In this document: positions 1 to 10,915 of the stretch, piece after piece
How positions within the stretch are numbered: the stretch's first letter is position 1
Layout of the letters: each line of letters opens with the position of its first letter
NCBI GenBank assembly: GCA_000149265.1
Contig: CH001545.1
Coordinates: forward strand, 28,472-92,471
Source of the DNA: Ciona savignyi
Taxonomy: Eukaryota > Chordata > Ascidiacea > Phlebobranchia > Cionidae
Reading direction: 5' to 3'
Length of the DNA: 64,000 nucleotides
Notes under the pieces: model-generated
Database searches by the model: none
What the model was told of the DNA's origin: nothing
The model's input: the letters and a program-made list of their open reading frames with translations, nothing else
Translations under genes and position numbers: made by a program

Positions 1-639
1 ACAATTATCCAAATGATAAAGTGTATCTTAGGTAGCTAACACAGCTAACACTCGGTCGCAATCTTTGTGCGGCGAATATGATAAAGACCGATAAGCAATC
101 TTCGCATCGGGTCATAATAAAGTTGTAAAATAAAATTAAAATAAACTCCAAAAGCGTGTGAAATAATCACATATCTTTTGTCAACGCACAGACAAACATC
201 TTAAAATAACGCGACTTAATAATTTTCATCGGTAAATTATATTAAAGTCGAACCAGAAGTAAACATGACATCCCAATCCGGGGTATCCGTCTCTGCTTCA
301 ATTGGTTAGGTAATTGAACAATTTTACCTGTGGGTTATTAAATGGTAGTTATTACAATTCGAGTGCAACATTACAAAACGATTTCGAAGAACAGAGTAGC
401 CTTTGTTGTTTGTTAATACCAATCTTACGCGCATCTTCATGTAAACCGAAACGAAATAAGAAAAGCGATTCCCGTTTCCATGATAAGCAAGACCAAAAAG
501 CATCAAATTTTGGGCGAGTAAGAATTCACTCGCGTGTGGAAGCTCACACAAGCAATGCAAGTAAACATGGCTCCCAACTGTAGTTTGTATGACGTAACAA
601 CTGTTTAAAGATAGTATTATAATTTTGTAGGTCTTGGAG
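1..639. other. no gene recognised
   Basis: I see no recognisable gene, repeat unit or splice-bounded exon here. Short open frames on both strands at about 314-583 overlap each other and resemble no family I know, so they are treated as chance. Confidence 0.5.
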
Positions 640-872
640 TTGCTAACCGCAGCGTCGCTTTTTTAAATATTCGTAGCGGTGTTTATTGCTTTGATCGGCG
701 GTTTGACCTAAGGGTTTACGTTGACCTAGATTCAATACAGGACTACTGACGCACTCCCGCGCGCGTTTTTCCCATGTACTAGCTAGAAAAAACAGTAGGC
801 TAAACATCCGGTTAACCGTTTTTTCTTTAATCGGTTAGCCGTTATAAGAATCTAGGTTCTTGCACAGCGCTA
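640..872 (+). mobile_element. truncated hAT-type MITE remnant
   Basis: This stretch matches 57108-57343, part of the complete 994-bp hAT-type element at 56759-57752. Shared landmarks are the TGCTAACCGCAGCG start, GGTGTTTATTGCTTTGATCGG, GTTGACCTAGATTCAATACAG and the TCTAGGTTCTTGCACAGC end. Only the right end remains and no left inverted repeat is visible. This copy has one GTGTTTATTG module where the other has three. Confidence 0.6.
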
Positions 873-1139
873 GCGATGGTATATTATTACTCGCACGGCG
901 TGCGCTACGCACAGATTTTTGGCCCTGATAAGGAACGACTTTTGAGGAGTGACCTAATCGCTAAATGGTGTGTTAATCACATGGTTTGGAACCTCGGGAA
1001 TCGGGAAATTAAATTGTGATTTTTTATGGGACAAAAGTGTAAGCTAAATGGGACAGGTCAATTTGGTACTGAACTTGTCCTACAGGACAAGTGCTCTTAA
1101 ATCTTTATGTAGAGCCCTGAATACCATTACTTTGTATTG
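873..1139. other. no gene recognised
   Basis: AT-rich sequence between the hAT remnant and the first LTR. I see nothing to annotate. Confidence 0.5.
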
Positions 1140-1143
1140 GTAC

Positions 1144-1410
1144 TGTAACGAATTGTCTTAGTAGGGTTCGATAACCTCTTTTCTTGACCATGTATTGTAA
1201 CTAACTCCATACAAATTGGCAACATAGGAAAACGAGGAAAACACGTAATCGACAAAATAAACCAATCAAGAAGCGCCAACAAAACGGGAAATTAAAAAGA
1301 GAACAACGTCACAAATAAATAGAATTAAAGAAAAAGGCACATTGGGCGATACGCAAAAGCTCTACACAAGAAAAAGGCACGGTGGCGATACGCAAACTGT
1401 TGGCGCTACA
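1144..1410 (-). repeat. 3' LTR of Gypsy element 1
   Basis: 267-bp partner of the LTR at 5899-6165 with one mismatch. A purine-rich tract (minus strand GGGAAGGGGGGTTG, 1411-1424) adjoins it on the inner side, as expected of a polypurine tract priming plus-strand synthesis. Confidence 0.95.
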
Positions 1411-1499
1411 CAACCCCCCTTCCCAAAAGAAAATTTTCGCCCTCGAAAATAAGTTTGCAAAAAGAAAAAAAAATCAACACTATTAATATGGTGGACTAT

Positions 1500-2135
1500 C
1501 TAGCGATCATAATCTCTCAAATATGCAGGCGGCATTCTGGTCCGACCATACCTAGAAAACGTGGGACGGGGAGAAACCAAATGATTTTGATCACTTTCGC
1601 GATCCGGCTCGTCATCGTCGTGATGGGCCGCTACGTTATCGTCGTCGTGATGGCGTGCTTCGTCATGATGGCTCGTTTCGTCATCGTCAGGATGGCTCGT
1701 TTCGTCATCGTCATGTTGGCTCGTTTCGTCATCGTCATGATGGCTCGCTTCGCTTCTATCCAGCCAATTCAAAGGTGACCGTTCTGCTTCGTAAGGACGA
1801 AGGTTGTCTATGTGAACGACTCGCGGCCTTGAACCCTCCGACCTTTGAATACGATACAAGAATTCGGTTAGTTTCTGTAAAATTAGAAATGGTCCCGTCC
1901 ATCCTTTTCCTAACTTTTGTTTACCCTGTGGAGGGTAGTAATACCACACCCACTCGCCTTCTTGAAAGGTAAACAAATGCACTTTCCTGTCGTATAAACG
2001 TTTTTGCCGAACTGCAGTAACGTTTTAATGAGGCTTTCGCGCACTCGAAAGACTTCGTGCATAGCGTGCTTTAAATGTTCAGCATACACCGTGTAGCAGT
2101 GGTATCGCCGCTGGTTAGGTAACCCGGCCCCACCA
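1500..2135 (-). pseudogene. integrase C-terminus with Asp/His-rich repeat tail
   Basis: The last part of pol, reached after frame changes near 2125 and 2020. A GPF/Y-type segment (KGWTGPFLILQKL) is followed by the HIDNLRPY stretch common near Gypsy integrase ends. The tail then holds an 8-residue repeat, DDDETSHH and variants, three near-perfect copies plus degenerate ones, coded by a 24-bp tandem repeat at about 1605-1745. It ends with SRYGRTRMPPAYLRDYDR, like other Gypsy Pol C-termini. The acidic, His-rich tail is unusual; its role is unknown. Confidence 0.8.
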
Positions 2136-4591
2136 AAATCCAAAGGGAACTGAACCCTCCCGACCAAGCATGAGACGGTTTGGGGAGTATCCGGTGCTCG
2201 CGTGTTCAGAAGACCTGTAAGCCATTAGCAAATAAGGCAAATGAATATCCCAATCATTTCGATTTTCATTTACAAACATGGCCAACATCTGTTGTATGGT
2301 CCGGTTAAATCTTTCCACCAAGCCAGACGATTGCGGATGATAAGGGGAGGCTCGCGTTTTTTCTATCTGTAAAAGTTGACACATTTCACGAAATAAATTG
2401 GATTCAAAGTCTCTGCCTTGATCCGAGTGGATCGTGGTAGGTACGCCAAAACGGCAAAAAAACCTAGTCACAAGGGCTTCGGCCGTAGTACTTGCCTGTT
2501 GATTTGGCAATGCGATGCATTCTACCCACTTTGTAAAATAGTCACAGACCACCAGTATACACGTATTGCCATCCTCTGTCGTGGGTAAGGGTCCAAGAAA
2601 GTCTATTCCAATTCTTTCCATCGGGTAGGTCGCAAAGGATTGCTGCAAGTTAGCACGATGCCTCCCATGTATTGGTTTTCTCCTGGCGCAGACAGTGCAC
2701 CACCTGCACCAATTTCGGATGTCCGCTCTCATTCGAGGCCAATAAAACCTTCGCTGAATCTGCGCAGTGGTTTTGGCGATACCCAAATGTCCAGCGGTTC
2801 GTAAAACATGTAACTGATGGAAAATCTCCCTTCGTATCATGTTTGGGGCAACCAACAAGCTTGACTTCCGAGTTATCCAAATTATCCTCATTCGTTAACC
2901 AAGTTCGGTAAAGAATGCCGTCTACTACTTCGATTAAGTCCCATTGATTACAGTATAGTCGACCGTCCGTTGTCGACGTAGCCGTCTCGTTCCTACCAGG
3001 TGTAGCCTGGCTTATCGATTTGCACCGAATAATTTCCCGTATAACGGGATCTTCGTTTTGCCAAATGCGGATTTGATCCAATGACCAATCATTCACCCAG
3101 TTTGTGTCTACGCGGTTTTGTCTCGCCCTGATCACTCCGATCGGAACCGGGTCCATGCGAGCGCAATCGATGCATGAATTTCGGCGGCAACGTTGACGTG
3201 ATAATGAATCCGCGTTAGTGTGCTTATTTCCGGGCCTATGCTCGACGGTGAAGTCGTATGTGTTAAGGGTACTAATCCAGCGGGCGAGCATGCCTTCCGG
3301 TTCGTGAAATGACAGTAGCCATTTAAGTGAAGCATGGTCACTGCGTACGGTGAACTTCCGTCCCCATAAATACGGGCGAAAACGGTGTACAAAGTGAACT
3401 ACCGCTAGCAATTCCCGGTAGGTAGCACAATAATGTTTTTCCGTAGCCGATAGTGCACGACTGGCATACGCTATTACCACTTCCCTTGAATCTTGATTTT
3501 GTGATAAAACCGCGCCTATGCCAGAACCACTTGCGTCTGTGTCCAGTATAAAATTACTTTCCCTCCTTGGAAAGCCGAGCACCGGAGGATTGGTGAGTTT
3601 ATGTTTCAATTGCATAAAAGCCTGATTATTTTCGGAAGACCATTTAAACTTTTCGTCCTTTTGCAAAGTCTTTAATAAACCGTCTGACGACGCGAAACCC
3701 AAAAACTGACGAAGAAGTTCTTTCACGTTGGACGGGGTTTCCCAGGTTTCCACACATTCTGTTTTTACTGGGTCGCACTGGATACCTTCCTTCGTTACGA
3801 CGTGACCAAGAAAATTTGCGGATTGCTGAAATAATTTGCACTTGTTCGGCTTAAGGCGTAATCCTGCGTGGCGCAATTTCTCGAAAACTCTTTGTAACCC
3901 TAAAATCGCAGAGTCAAACTCTCGGCCGTACGTAATCACGTCATCGATATAAACAAGACAATCTTTCCATAACACGTCGGCAAGGACAATTTCCATTAGT
4001 CGTTCAAAAGTCGCAGGGGCGTTACAGAGTCCAAAACACATAACTTTAAATTGAAATAGACCTCTCTCTACCTGCGATTGCAAACGCGGTTTTTGGGCGG
4101 TCTTCGAGATCCAAATCAACTTGCCAGTAACCACTGGCAAGATCGAGCGTGTTAAACCACTTCGCGCCACCCAACGCATCTAATATTTCCTCGATGCGAG
4201 GAAGCGGATAAGCATCCTTATGGGTAACACTGTTCAATTTTCGATAATCGACACAGAATCTGTACGTACCGTCCTTTTTCTTTACCAGTACGACTGGCGA
4301 CGACCACTGGCTTGCACTCGGTTCAATTATACCATCTTGAAGCATCCGTTCAACTTCATTTTCGGCAATGCCTTGTTTTTCCCATCCTAGACGACGTGGG
4401 GCCTGACGAATAGGTCTGGCGTCTCCGGTGTTTATTCGGTGCTTAATGACGGAGGTTCGTCCCAAATCGTGCCGTCCTTCGGAAAAGATGTCAGAGTACT
4501 GTAATAATAAATGTTTAACGGCCATGATTTGGTCATCGCTTAAATTTTCGACTGATTTAAGGATAGGAATTAAGTGCTCGGGAAATGCCAT
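2115..4591 (-). pseudogene. pol: pol of Gypsy element 1: RT, RNase H, integrase
   Basis: Copies the element RNA and integrates the cDNA. The 4046-4591 frame carries RT motifs (VDYRKLNSVT, LDLASGYWQV). The frame changes in a CTCTCTCT run at 4062-4069, after which the 2650-4179 frame carries the catalytic YIDD box and then RNase H (ILDTDASGSGIG, YRELLAVV, VRSDHASLKWL). Near 2865 it shifts into the 2115-2891 frame with the integrase zinc finger (H, H and CxxC in WCTVCARRK), the core Asp residues (GIDFLGPLP, HSDQGRDF) and the Glu (HPQSSGLVERFN). All catalytic residues remain; only the frame is broken, which suggests recent damage or sequencing indels. Confidence 0.92.
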
Positions 4592-5063
4592 GTCCGATTG
4601 ATTGTGCTTTGATGGAGACCGCTGGTGGATACTGCTGGAGGGTTAGATTATGCTTGTTGAGACAAAGTTGTCCTGTACCAAACATTACTGTACATGCCTT
4701 AGCCATTAGGAAATCGTTACCCAATACACCGTCCAGTTCGCCGATATCTGCCACTATGAATAAAATAGGGACGGAGACCCCTCGAAAGTTACAACTAATA
4801 ACACACTGACCATACGTTTGGAGCGGTTGTTTATTGATGGTTTGAAGTGCGGTATACGTGGGTTCAATAACATACTCTTTTATAGATTGTAGTTTACCCC
4901 ACCAGGCCTTTTTGTTAAGGATCGATACGGCGGCTCCGCTATCAATTAACAGATTAAGTGGTTGTTTGTCCACGTAACAATGCACTGTCCAACCCCTCAT
5001 GTCGGAGTGTTTTCCGGCCATTTTCAAAGTCCTGACCGATGGTATGGCCACTGCATCGGTCAA
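4557..5063 (-). CDS. pro: retroviral-type aspartic protease (pol start)
   Basis: Aspartic protease that would cut the Gag-Pol polyprotein. The catalytic loop is LLIDSGAAVS with Asp at about residue 41, and the second conserved block is GVLGNDFL near residue 113. It overlaps the gag end in another frame. Near 4590 the reading frame shifts again into reverse transcriptase, so the polyprotein is interrupted. Length and motif spacing suit a Ty3/Gypsy protease. Confidence 0.85.
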   Translation of the reverse strand: MTDAVAIPSVRTLKMAGKHSDMRGWTVHCYVDKQPLNLLIDSGAAVSILNKKAWWGKLQSIKEYVIEPTYTALQTINKQPLQTYGQCVISCNFRGVSVPILFIVADIGELDGVLGNDFLMAKACTVMFGTGQLCLNKHNLTLQQYPPAVSIKAQSIGHGISRALNSYP

Positions 5064-5858
5064 TGTTCGTTTAAATGGCTCCTCTCAGAGCTTTCAAATT
5101 TAGTACGGCACTGTGCTCTCCAGTGACCATAACGCCCACAATAATCACAAAAGCTCCGGCGTCTCTCGTTTCGCACTTCGTTTCTAAGCTCTTGCACCGC
5201 TCTCATTGCGTCGTCGCCCGACGTGTTTGGACGTGTATTGGCGACTCCCAGACGACGACAGAGATCGACTGCATCATCTATATTATTTAAGTTGGCAGCT
5301 AATAAATGTCCCCTTACATTTTCAGACCTAATACCAGAGACGAATTGATCGACTAGTCTTCGCGGAGGTCTCTCGGATAGTTTGGATATGCTTCAAGCAC
5401 TAGTTTTCTTAAGCGCATGGCAAAGGCTATCTCAGTTTCTTTAAACTCATTTTTGGCATTTTTAAACATTTCTTTTGCCGTACTTCTGCAAACCCGGTAT
5501 TGCCGATCAAATACACTCACCAAGGCTTCGTAGTTATGTTGCATCGATGGGTCGAGACTCGTTTGAACATCCAACGCGTTTCCCGTTAAGGCGGCCGCTA
5601 ATTGAAGGCCACGCTCCTCTTGGTCCCATTGATTAAGCTTGGCCACGTTGTCAAAACGTTTCCGGAAATTACACCAATCGTTCTCGCCATTAAATGTCTC
5701 TCGAAGTGTTTGTCGATCTCTCTGGGTTGCGCATGCGCTGCTACCCCAGTCTCGCCATAATATTTCACACTAGCTCCAACCTTCGCGTTCAACTGTTCCA
5801 ACTTTGTGGTTAACTCTGCGACTTGTTTTGATAACGGTTCTTGCTTATTTTCAGTCAT
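5060..5858 (-). pseudogene. gag: gag of Gypsy element 1 (frameshifted)
   Basis: Encodes the structural polyprotein that packages element RNA. The first frame (5598-5858) begins MTENKQEPL with a short heptad-like segment. The capsid region continues in a second frame (5353-5646), and a third frame (about 5360 to 5060) ends with a zinc knuckle CDYCGRYGHWRAQC, a CX2CX4HX4C motif coded at 5149-5108. The frame changes near 5620 and 5360 would stop translation. The gag stop at 5060-5062 overlaps the start of the protease frame, as in elements that use ribosomal frameshifting. Gag identity rests on position and the zinc knuckle. Confidence 0.85.
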
Positions 5859-5878
5859 CGTTATACACTCAATAAAGG

Positions 5879-5895
5879 TCCTGGCAGGATCGCCA
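5879..5895 (-). promoter_or_regulatory. primer binding site, tRNA-Arg type
   Basis: Three bases inside the 5' LTR, the minus strand reads TGGCGATCCTGCCAGGA. Its complement ends TCCTGGCAGGATCGCCA, which fits the 3' end of an animal tRNA-Arg(ACG) plus CCA as I remember it. The match is 17 bases long, so tRNA-Arg is the likely primer of reverse transcription. Confidence 0.8.
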
Positions 5896-5898
5896 ATT

Positions 5899-6165
5899 TG
5901 TAACGAATTGTCTTAGTAGGGTTCGATAACCTCTTTTCTTGACCATGTATTGTAACTAACTCCATACAAATTGGCAACATAGGAAAACGAGGAAAACACG
6001 TAATCGACAAAATAAACCAATCAAGAAGCGCCAACAAAACGGGAAATTAAAAAGAGAACAACGTCACAAATAAATAGAATTAAAGAAAAAGGCACATTGG
6101 GCGATACGCAAAGGCTCTACACAAGAAAAAGGCACGGTGGCGATACGCAAACTGTTGGCGCTACA
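5899..6165 (-). repeat. 5' LTR of Gypsy element 1
   Basis: 267-bp LTR starting TGTAACGAATTG and ending TTGGCGCTACA on the plus strand. As the element is on the minus strand, this copy is upstream and should hold the promoter. It differs from the other LTR by one base (G here, A there, in the GCAAA/GGCTCTAC tract). Confidence 0.95.
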
Positions 6166-6373
6166 GTACCTTGTCAAAATGATATGATTTTGAAGTATTT
6201 ACTGATGATATGCCGTTTGAATGGGTGGCGACACTGATTTCGCGGGATTTCGAGTTACAGTCCACGACCCTTCTTATATTGCTGGTCCTCTCACTAGCTG
6301 TCATGGGTCTGAAACAAATAGGAAAATGATTGAAATAAAAATACATGTTGTTAAGTGGGAACGAGGTGATGTG

Positions 6374-6445
6374 GTGATTGCCCGTGGGCCGTGTCTTAAC
6401 CCCCCTTGTTATTCCTACTAACAGTGATAAACATGAATATCCTAC
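6374..6445 (+). repeat. SINE family tail fragment
   Basis: Shares the order GAGGTGAT..GATTGC.CGTG..TTAACCCCC..ACTAAC..GATAAACATGAATATCCTA with 62520-62600. Only the 3' part of this dispersed tRNA-derived family is present. Confidence 0.55.
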
Positions 6446-6449
6446 CCTA

Positions 6450-7033
6450 TAATTATATATATATCCATCCTGTCTTTACGTGTACTACTGTACTAGTATT
6501 CTACTTCAAATAAAATGCACAGCGTAATATTTAAATAGAACAAAAAGTATACCTGCATCGCACTGCAACATGAACCTTTTCGTCTAGTTTTGACTTGCTT
6601 GACATTTTGTAAAACTGTGTCCTTATTTCCCTATTCAACTAGAATGAAAAATTACAAATTAGAAAACTATTAAAAAACAAATTAGCAAACTAACACATCC
6701 TGCTGGTTGGCAATCAAAGTTAAAATGAACCAAAGACAAGGTTAACTGAAAAGCGAGAACGTGCATGTGCACTCATGCGAAACATTAACAGAACATAGAA
6801 ACCATAAAAACAGCAATGTTGGCTACAATACCTCGGCCCCCCAAAGCTTTAAAAAAACGGGGGGAGGAGGTACAGAAATCAACTGGAATCGCGTACACAC
6901 AATCATAAAGCCACGTTAATCTAGTACATAGTCCCGGAACCGCACAGGCAGTCGACGCTCCCTTCGTGGTCTGGGGATATACGCTCTCGGTTGCTCAGTG
7001 TGTTAATGCGAGAGTTTTTGTTGATTTAAATCA
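6450..7033. other. no gene recognised
   Basis: AT-rich spacer. A short G-rich run (6860-6871) is the only local oddity. I see no coding signal. Confidence 0.45.
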
Positions 7034-7758
7034 GGGGTGGGCAACTTTTCTAGTCGGCGGGCCAGATGTGGAAAATTAAAGTCTTTGGTGGGCCGGAATA
7101 TTAGATGAATAATATTCACTAACTTAACCACATATCTATTCACTAAATTATTGTCATATAGTTTCCATGTTTCATCAAATAATGCCGACTAATGTTATGG
7201 CTTTTTAATACCCCAACAGTCTGACCATACAGTTAACATACTGCTTTGTTGCCAATCTCTGTAAAAAATATTTTTGGTATCCAATCTTGGTTAAATGCTC
7301 GACACTCTCTTTTAAATTTACGTTTCTAAGGATATTTCATGGTTAATAATCCCTAATAATTTATAAAATCCCTTTATATTTAGAATTTAAATATAACTAA
7401 TAACAGCTAAAGAAAATTTCACCCTAACAGTCACGTTGTTAAACAAGTATCCAGCAGCGGGTGATGTTTATAACGCTGTTTGCTTTGACCTTATGTTTCT
7501 TTAAAAAGTGTGCTAATACAATTGTTTGTTCACTAAAGTAATTGTTTATTTCATCAGCTCGCAGTAACAGTGCGGTAAGAGAAGAGCGATAGACAACTTT
7601 TAGGAAGGATGCATATTACAGTTACAGAGTGTGGTTGGATACAGACAGCGGGCCGGACCTGGGCCGCATTACAGGTTATTGTTAGATTCAGTCTGGGGGC
7701 CGGTCAAAATCCCTTCACGGGCCGGACCCGGCCCGCGGGCCGTATGTTGCCCACCCCT
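7034..7758. mobile_element. hAT-type non-autonomous element
   Basis: Bounded by inverted ends CAGGGGTGGGCAAC and GTTGCCCACCCCTG, with GC-rich subterminal GGGCCGG words on both sides. These ends are typical of hAT (Charlie-like) elements. The interior is AT-rich and non-coding. The flank after the right end is GTCTAGAT, while the left flank ATTTAAAT matches it only partly, so the 8-bp duplication is not clean. Confidence 0.75.
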
Positions 7759-7905
7759 GGTCTAGATGAACAGAAACCAAAATTTTGGAAGATAAACCCA
7801 GGGGAATTCCCCTGGGACGTTAAAAACCAAAACGGTATTTTTTTCTAACAAATTCGCTTTTTTGGGCATAGCGCTTAAACGACAGCGCTAATTTACATCA
7901 GATTT
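7759..7905. repeat. flank repeat, copy 1
   Basis: Direct repeat of 9074-9225 at roughly 75-80% identity by eye (CAGAAACCAAAATTT, CAAAACGGTATTTTTTTCTA, GGCATAGCGCTT). Each copy directly follows a hAT right end. A perfect 20-bp palindrome CCCAGGGGAATTCCCCTGGG lies at 7797-7816. Confidence 0.7.
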
Positions 7906-8089
7906 GGTGAAATGTAAGTGCATTAGTTAGTAACTTATTTAACACTTAAAAGAATACCCTAAACAATAAGATTTTGTTCTCAAATCATGATTGTGACAAA
8001 CAAGCACGGCATGTCGCCCCGACATCTACCAAAAGGAAAAATGGAATCGCATTGAAACTTTGGTATTTGTTAGACAACATGGTCTAGAT

Positions 8090-9073
8090 CAGGCATGGGC
8101 AACCCCTGGCACCCGAGCTCGTATTTCTGGCAAGCTAGGTTAAAAAAATTAGATTACTTTCTCTTAAAGATGATAACTTAAAAAAGTTGTTGTATTATTT
8201 GAGCTTTGGCCACCCTAAGTTGTGAAGATTTGATTATTTATTATTGTTACTCAACAAACACCAAAGAGTATACAACAAACCGCTTGTAAATTTCGCAACC
8301 TGCTGCCACAGACGAAGGATTGGACGTGAGAGAAATTTGTACATTTGTGCAGACAACCAGATGTAGTTAAATCAGTTACCCTTAGCATCCTATTTTACTT
8401 TTGTTAGCAAAAGGCTAAACATGATGTACCGGTAAGGTCATTCGTATCGGTAAAGGTCATAAATGCATATTTCGGCAAGTAAAAAAGAGACTGGTAACTT
8501 ACTTCACATAAAAAGCTCATCGTTACGTTTATTAAATTGCGTTAATGAGAGTAAAAATTCATCGTTAAACACACTTTTTCACCTGGCTAAGGTTTTTGCT
8601 CTATCAGTACTAGTAGTACAGCGCTTGCTTATGTTGCAGTAAAGATAAAAATTAAAAGTCATTACTGTAAAACAGCGGTTCTCAAACTGGGGTCCGCGGT
8701 CTTTTGGGGACCACGAGAATTTTCTGGGACCGCTGAGCACCTTTCAAAAAATTTAAAATTAAGTTTTACGCAACTTTTCTTCCAATCAACTTAAATTAAC
8801 AAACAATTTGTCATGAAAGCTTACAGGCAGGCTATAGGCATATATGACATCACAAGAAGCTATTTGATGTCACATTAGTGCAATTCAAAAGTACAGAACT
8901 CCTACTATAGTAGGAAATAGTACAACTCCTATTATAGTAGGAGTAAACATTCAAAAACAGAAATATGTTCTCACGAATCGTTAGTTGGCACGCGGAAGAA
9001 GGATTTTTCCATTATTAATTTTAGCCGATTTTGGCACCCAGGCCAAGAAAGGTTGCTGCCGCCCACCCCCCTG
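8090..9073. mobile_element. second hAT-type element with nested MITE piece
   Basis: Starts CAGGCATGGGCAAC after GTCTAGAT (8082-8089) and ends CCCACCCCCCTG before GTCTAGAC (9074-9081). This makes a 7-of-8 target duplication of hAT length. The inverted ends are imperfect. It contains a partial copy of another MITE at 8678-8950. No transposase is seen. Confidence 0.55.
8678..8950 (-). mobile_element. partial MITE related to 17349-17813
   Basis: Starts CAGCGGTTCTCAAACTGGGG, the reverse complement of the right end of the complete MITE at 17349-17813. It continues through GACATCACAAGAAGCTATTTG and the CTCCTACTATAGTAGG palindrome, duplicated here, and then stops. The other half is missing. Confidence 0.75.
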
Positions 9074-9225
9074 GTCTAGACATACAGAAACCAAAATTTC
9101 GGGTGATAAATCTCGGGGGATTCCCCCTGGGTCGTTACAAAACAAAACGGTATTTTTTTCTAAAAAAATTGCCTTTTTTGGGGCATAGCGCTTGAACGGC
9201 TGTTACAATTAAAATCAGATTTTAG
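9074..9225. repeat. flank repeat, copy 2
   Basis: Diverged copy of 7759-7905. The central palindrome is degraded here. Confidence 0.7.
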
Positions 9226-9346
9226 TCACTGATTTATCACTTAGAAAAAATAAAAGAATATAACCTATAGGGAAATACCGGCACTTTAAGTTGTTTACAA
9301 TGAGTAGCTTCCACACCTTAATCCCTCCCATTAGGCAGAATAGTTT

Positions 9347-10915
9347 TGTAGCGTTCTGTATTTTTTTAACCTATTTGGTTTCTTTTATGTTTAAACCTTT
9401 TGTGTATCTGTTTTATCCCCGAATTTGTGTCTTGATTTTCTTTGATATTTGAGATTATTTAGTAAACGACGAGACCTGTCCGAGAGTGGTCGCTTGTTTT
9501 CTGTTCTGGGACTGTAATAGCATACATATGACTACAGGCCTGTCAATTAGTGGGTGGCTACATACGGTGACTCCCGCATCGTTAGAGCACGCACGCAACA
9601 ATATACCATCGATAACAATCGAGCAATCTTAATCGACAACAACGAAGAGAAAGTATAAAAGATTTAGCTACGTAGTTCAGTTTCTCCCCTTAAAACGGAC
9701 GTTCTTAGTCAACGAGAACGAAGTATAAGCGCAGCCGTGCTTAATTAACAAGAAAGAGAACGAGCACAGGCGCACCTAATCAGCCAGAGACACCACTTTG
9801 CCACGAACTAACTTGGTTTTGCCCCAACAGTCCAATTTGACCAAGCCGCAGTAAATCTCATCGGCGGAAAGAAGAGCACGAACATTGACTCATTAAGACA
9901 CCGTATTGTACCGTTTTTCCCGATATTGTTTTTTTCTTAACTTTGGACAAGCTAACGACAATTTTGTTAACAATATTTCGTATAGTAATCTTTCCACTTT
10001 TTTAATAGGCATTATTACCAACAAACTTAAAAATTCAGGTTTGAACTTTTAAGCAAGGTCAAACAAAGACTGCATGCAACCCACTATGTCAAACAAACCT
10101 GTTACGAACACCCGCCACATCCGCACTTCTGGGTGCAACACCTGACACACAAGCTTTATTTATCACTGCCAGCAGGAACTTTCTACTGCGGCGGATGTTA
10201 GCGACCAAAACCAATTGTGTTGCGCCGGATAGCTTGGAGCAGTTCGTTTCCCAAAGCCCTAAACCACCGAACGCATATTACCCCAGTCTTGCGGAACCTG
10301 CTCAGTCGAGTGTCCCCCATTTCATGTCCAGCACAGTAGCACCCGAACTAAAATACCTATTTTAATGCACCTATCCTTCCCTCTATCCTTTTCCAGCCCG
10401 GTCCCCAAGTGTGAGCTTTCCCCATTTCGGCCACACTCCACGAGATGTACATAAAACCGCCATGTTGACTAGTTTTGGACTCTTTGAATACACTTGACTC
10501 CATTTTGGGCTGAGGAACTTGTCCCGACAATCCAAACTTGGGTACCAAAGCTAACGAGTTTTTTTAGCCAACCACATACCATTGGTTTTTCCACTCGCTG
10601 ATGCACCAACACCGGTTGTCACGAATGCTTCTTCGGTAGCAATTGCAGGTTTACGGTTCTTGGGCGCCCAAAGCATTCACCAACGACCCCCGCAATTTGA
10701 AAAGAGAACAATCGGCCTCCAAAAAAAAAGAAAAAAAGAATTTGTCGTTTCGAATGCCCTATCCTAGAAATTGCTTGATGCCAAGCAGCTTCTACGATTT
10801 ACCGAGATTCTTAAGTAAACGACGAGACCTGTCCGAGAGTGGTCGCTTGTTTTATGTTCTGGAACTGACTGTGATAGCATATGACTAAACGCCTGGTAAT
10901 TGGTGGGTCGCTACA
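9347..10915 (+). mobile_element. Gypsy-like LTR deletion derivative
   Basis: Two direct repeats share AGTAAACGACGAGACCTGTC through the GGTGGGT(G/C)GCTACA ends. The left copy (9347-9562) begins TGTAGCG and has full LTR form; the right copy is recognisable only from about 10803 to 10915. GGTGACTCCCGCATCG follows the left LTR where a primer binding site should be. Near 10594-10670 a plus-strand frame reads DAPTPVV.NASSVAIAG, which fits the start of a Gypsy RNase H. The interior (about 1.2 kb) is far too short for a full pol, so this looks like an internally deleted, non-autonomous element. No clear target duplication. Confidence 0.55.

Larger units (their letters stand above)
1144..6165 (-). mobile_element. 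Ty3/Gypsy LTR retrotransposon 1
   Basis: A 5,022-bp element on the minus strand. Two 267-bp direct LTRs bound it, each starting TGTAAC and ending GCTACA, and a 4-bp target duplication GTAC lies at 1140-1143 and 6166-6169. Gene order on the minus strand is gag, protease, reverse transcriptase, RNase H, integrase, with no envelope, which is the Ty3/Gypsy order. The LTRs differ at one base, so the insertion is young. The coding region nevertheless changes frame about eight times; one change (gag to protease) could be programmed, the rest look like lesions or sequencing indels. Confidence 0.95.

Noticed and set aside
314-583. Overlapping plus and minus open frames near the left edge
   Set aside because: Mutually mirrored, no start or splice context, no known motif.
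1455-1972. Plus-strand frames rich in MARFVIV or DGSFRHR repeats
   Set aside because: Shadows of the 24-bp repeat coding the Asp/His tail of the integrase on the minus strand.
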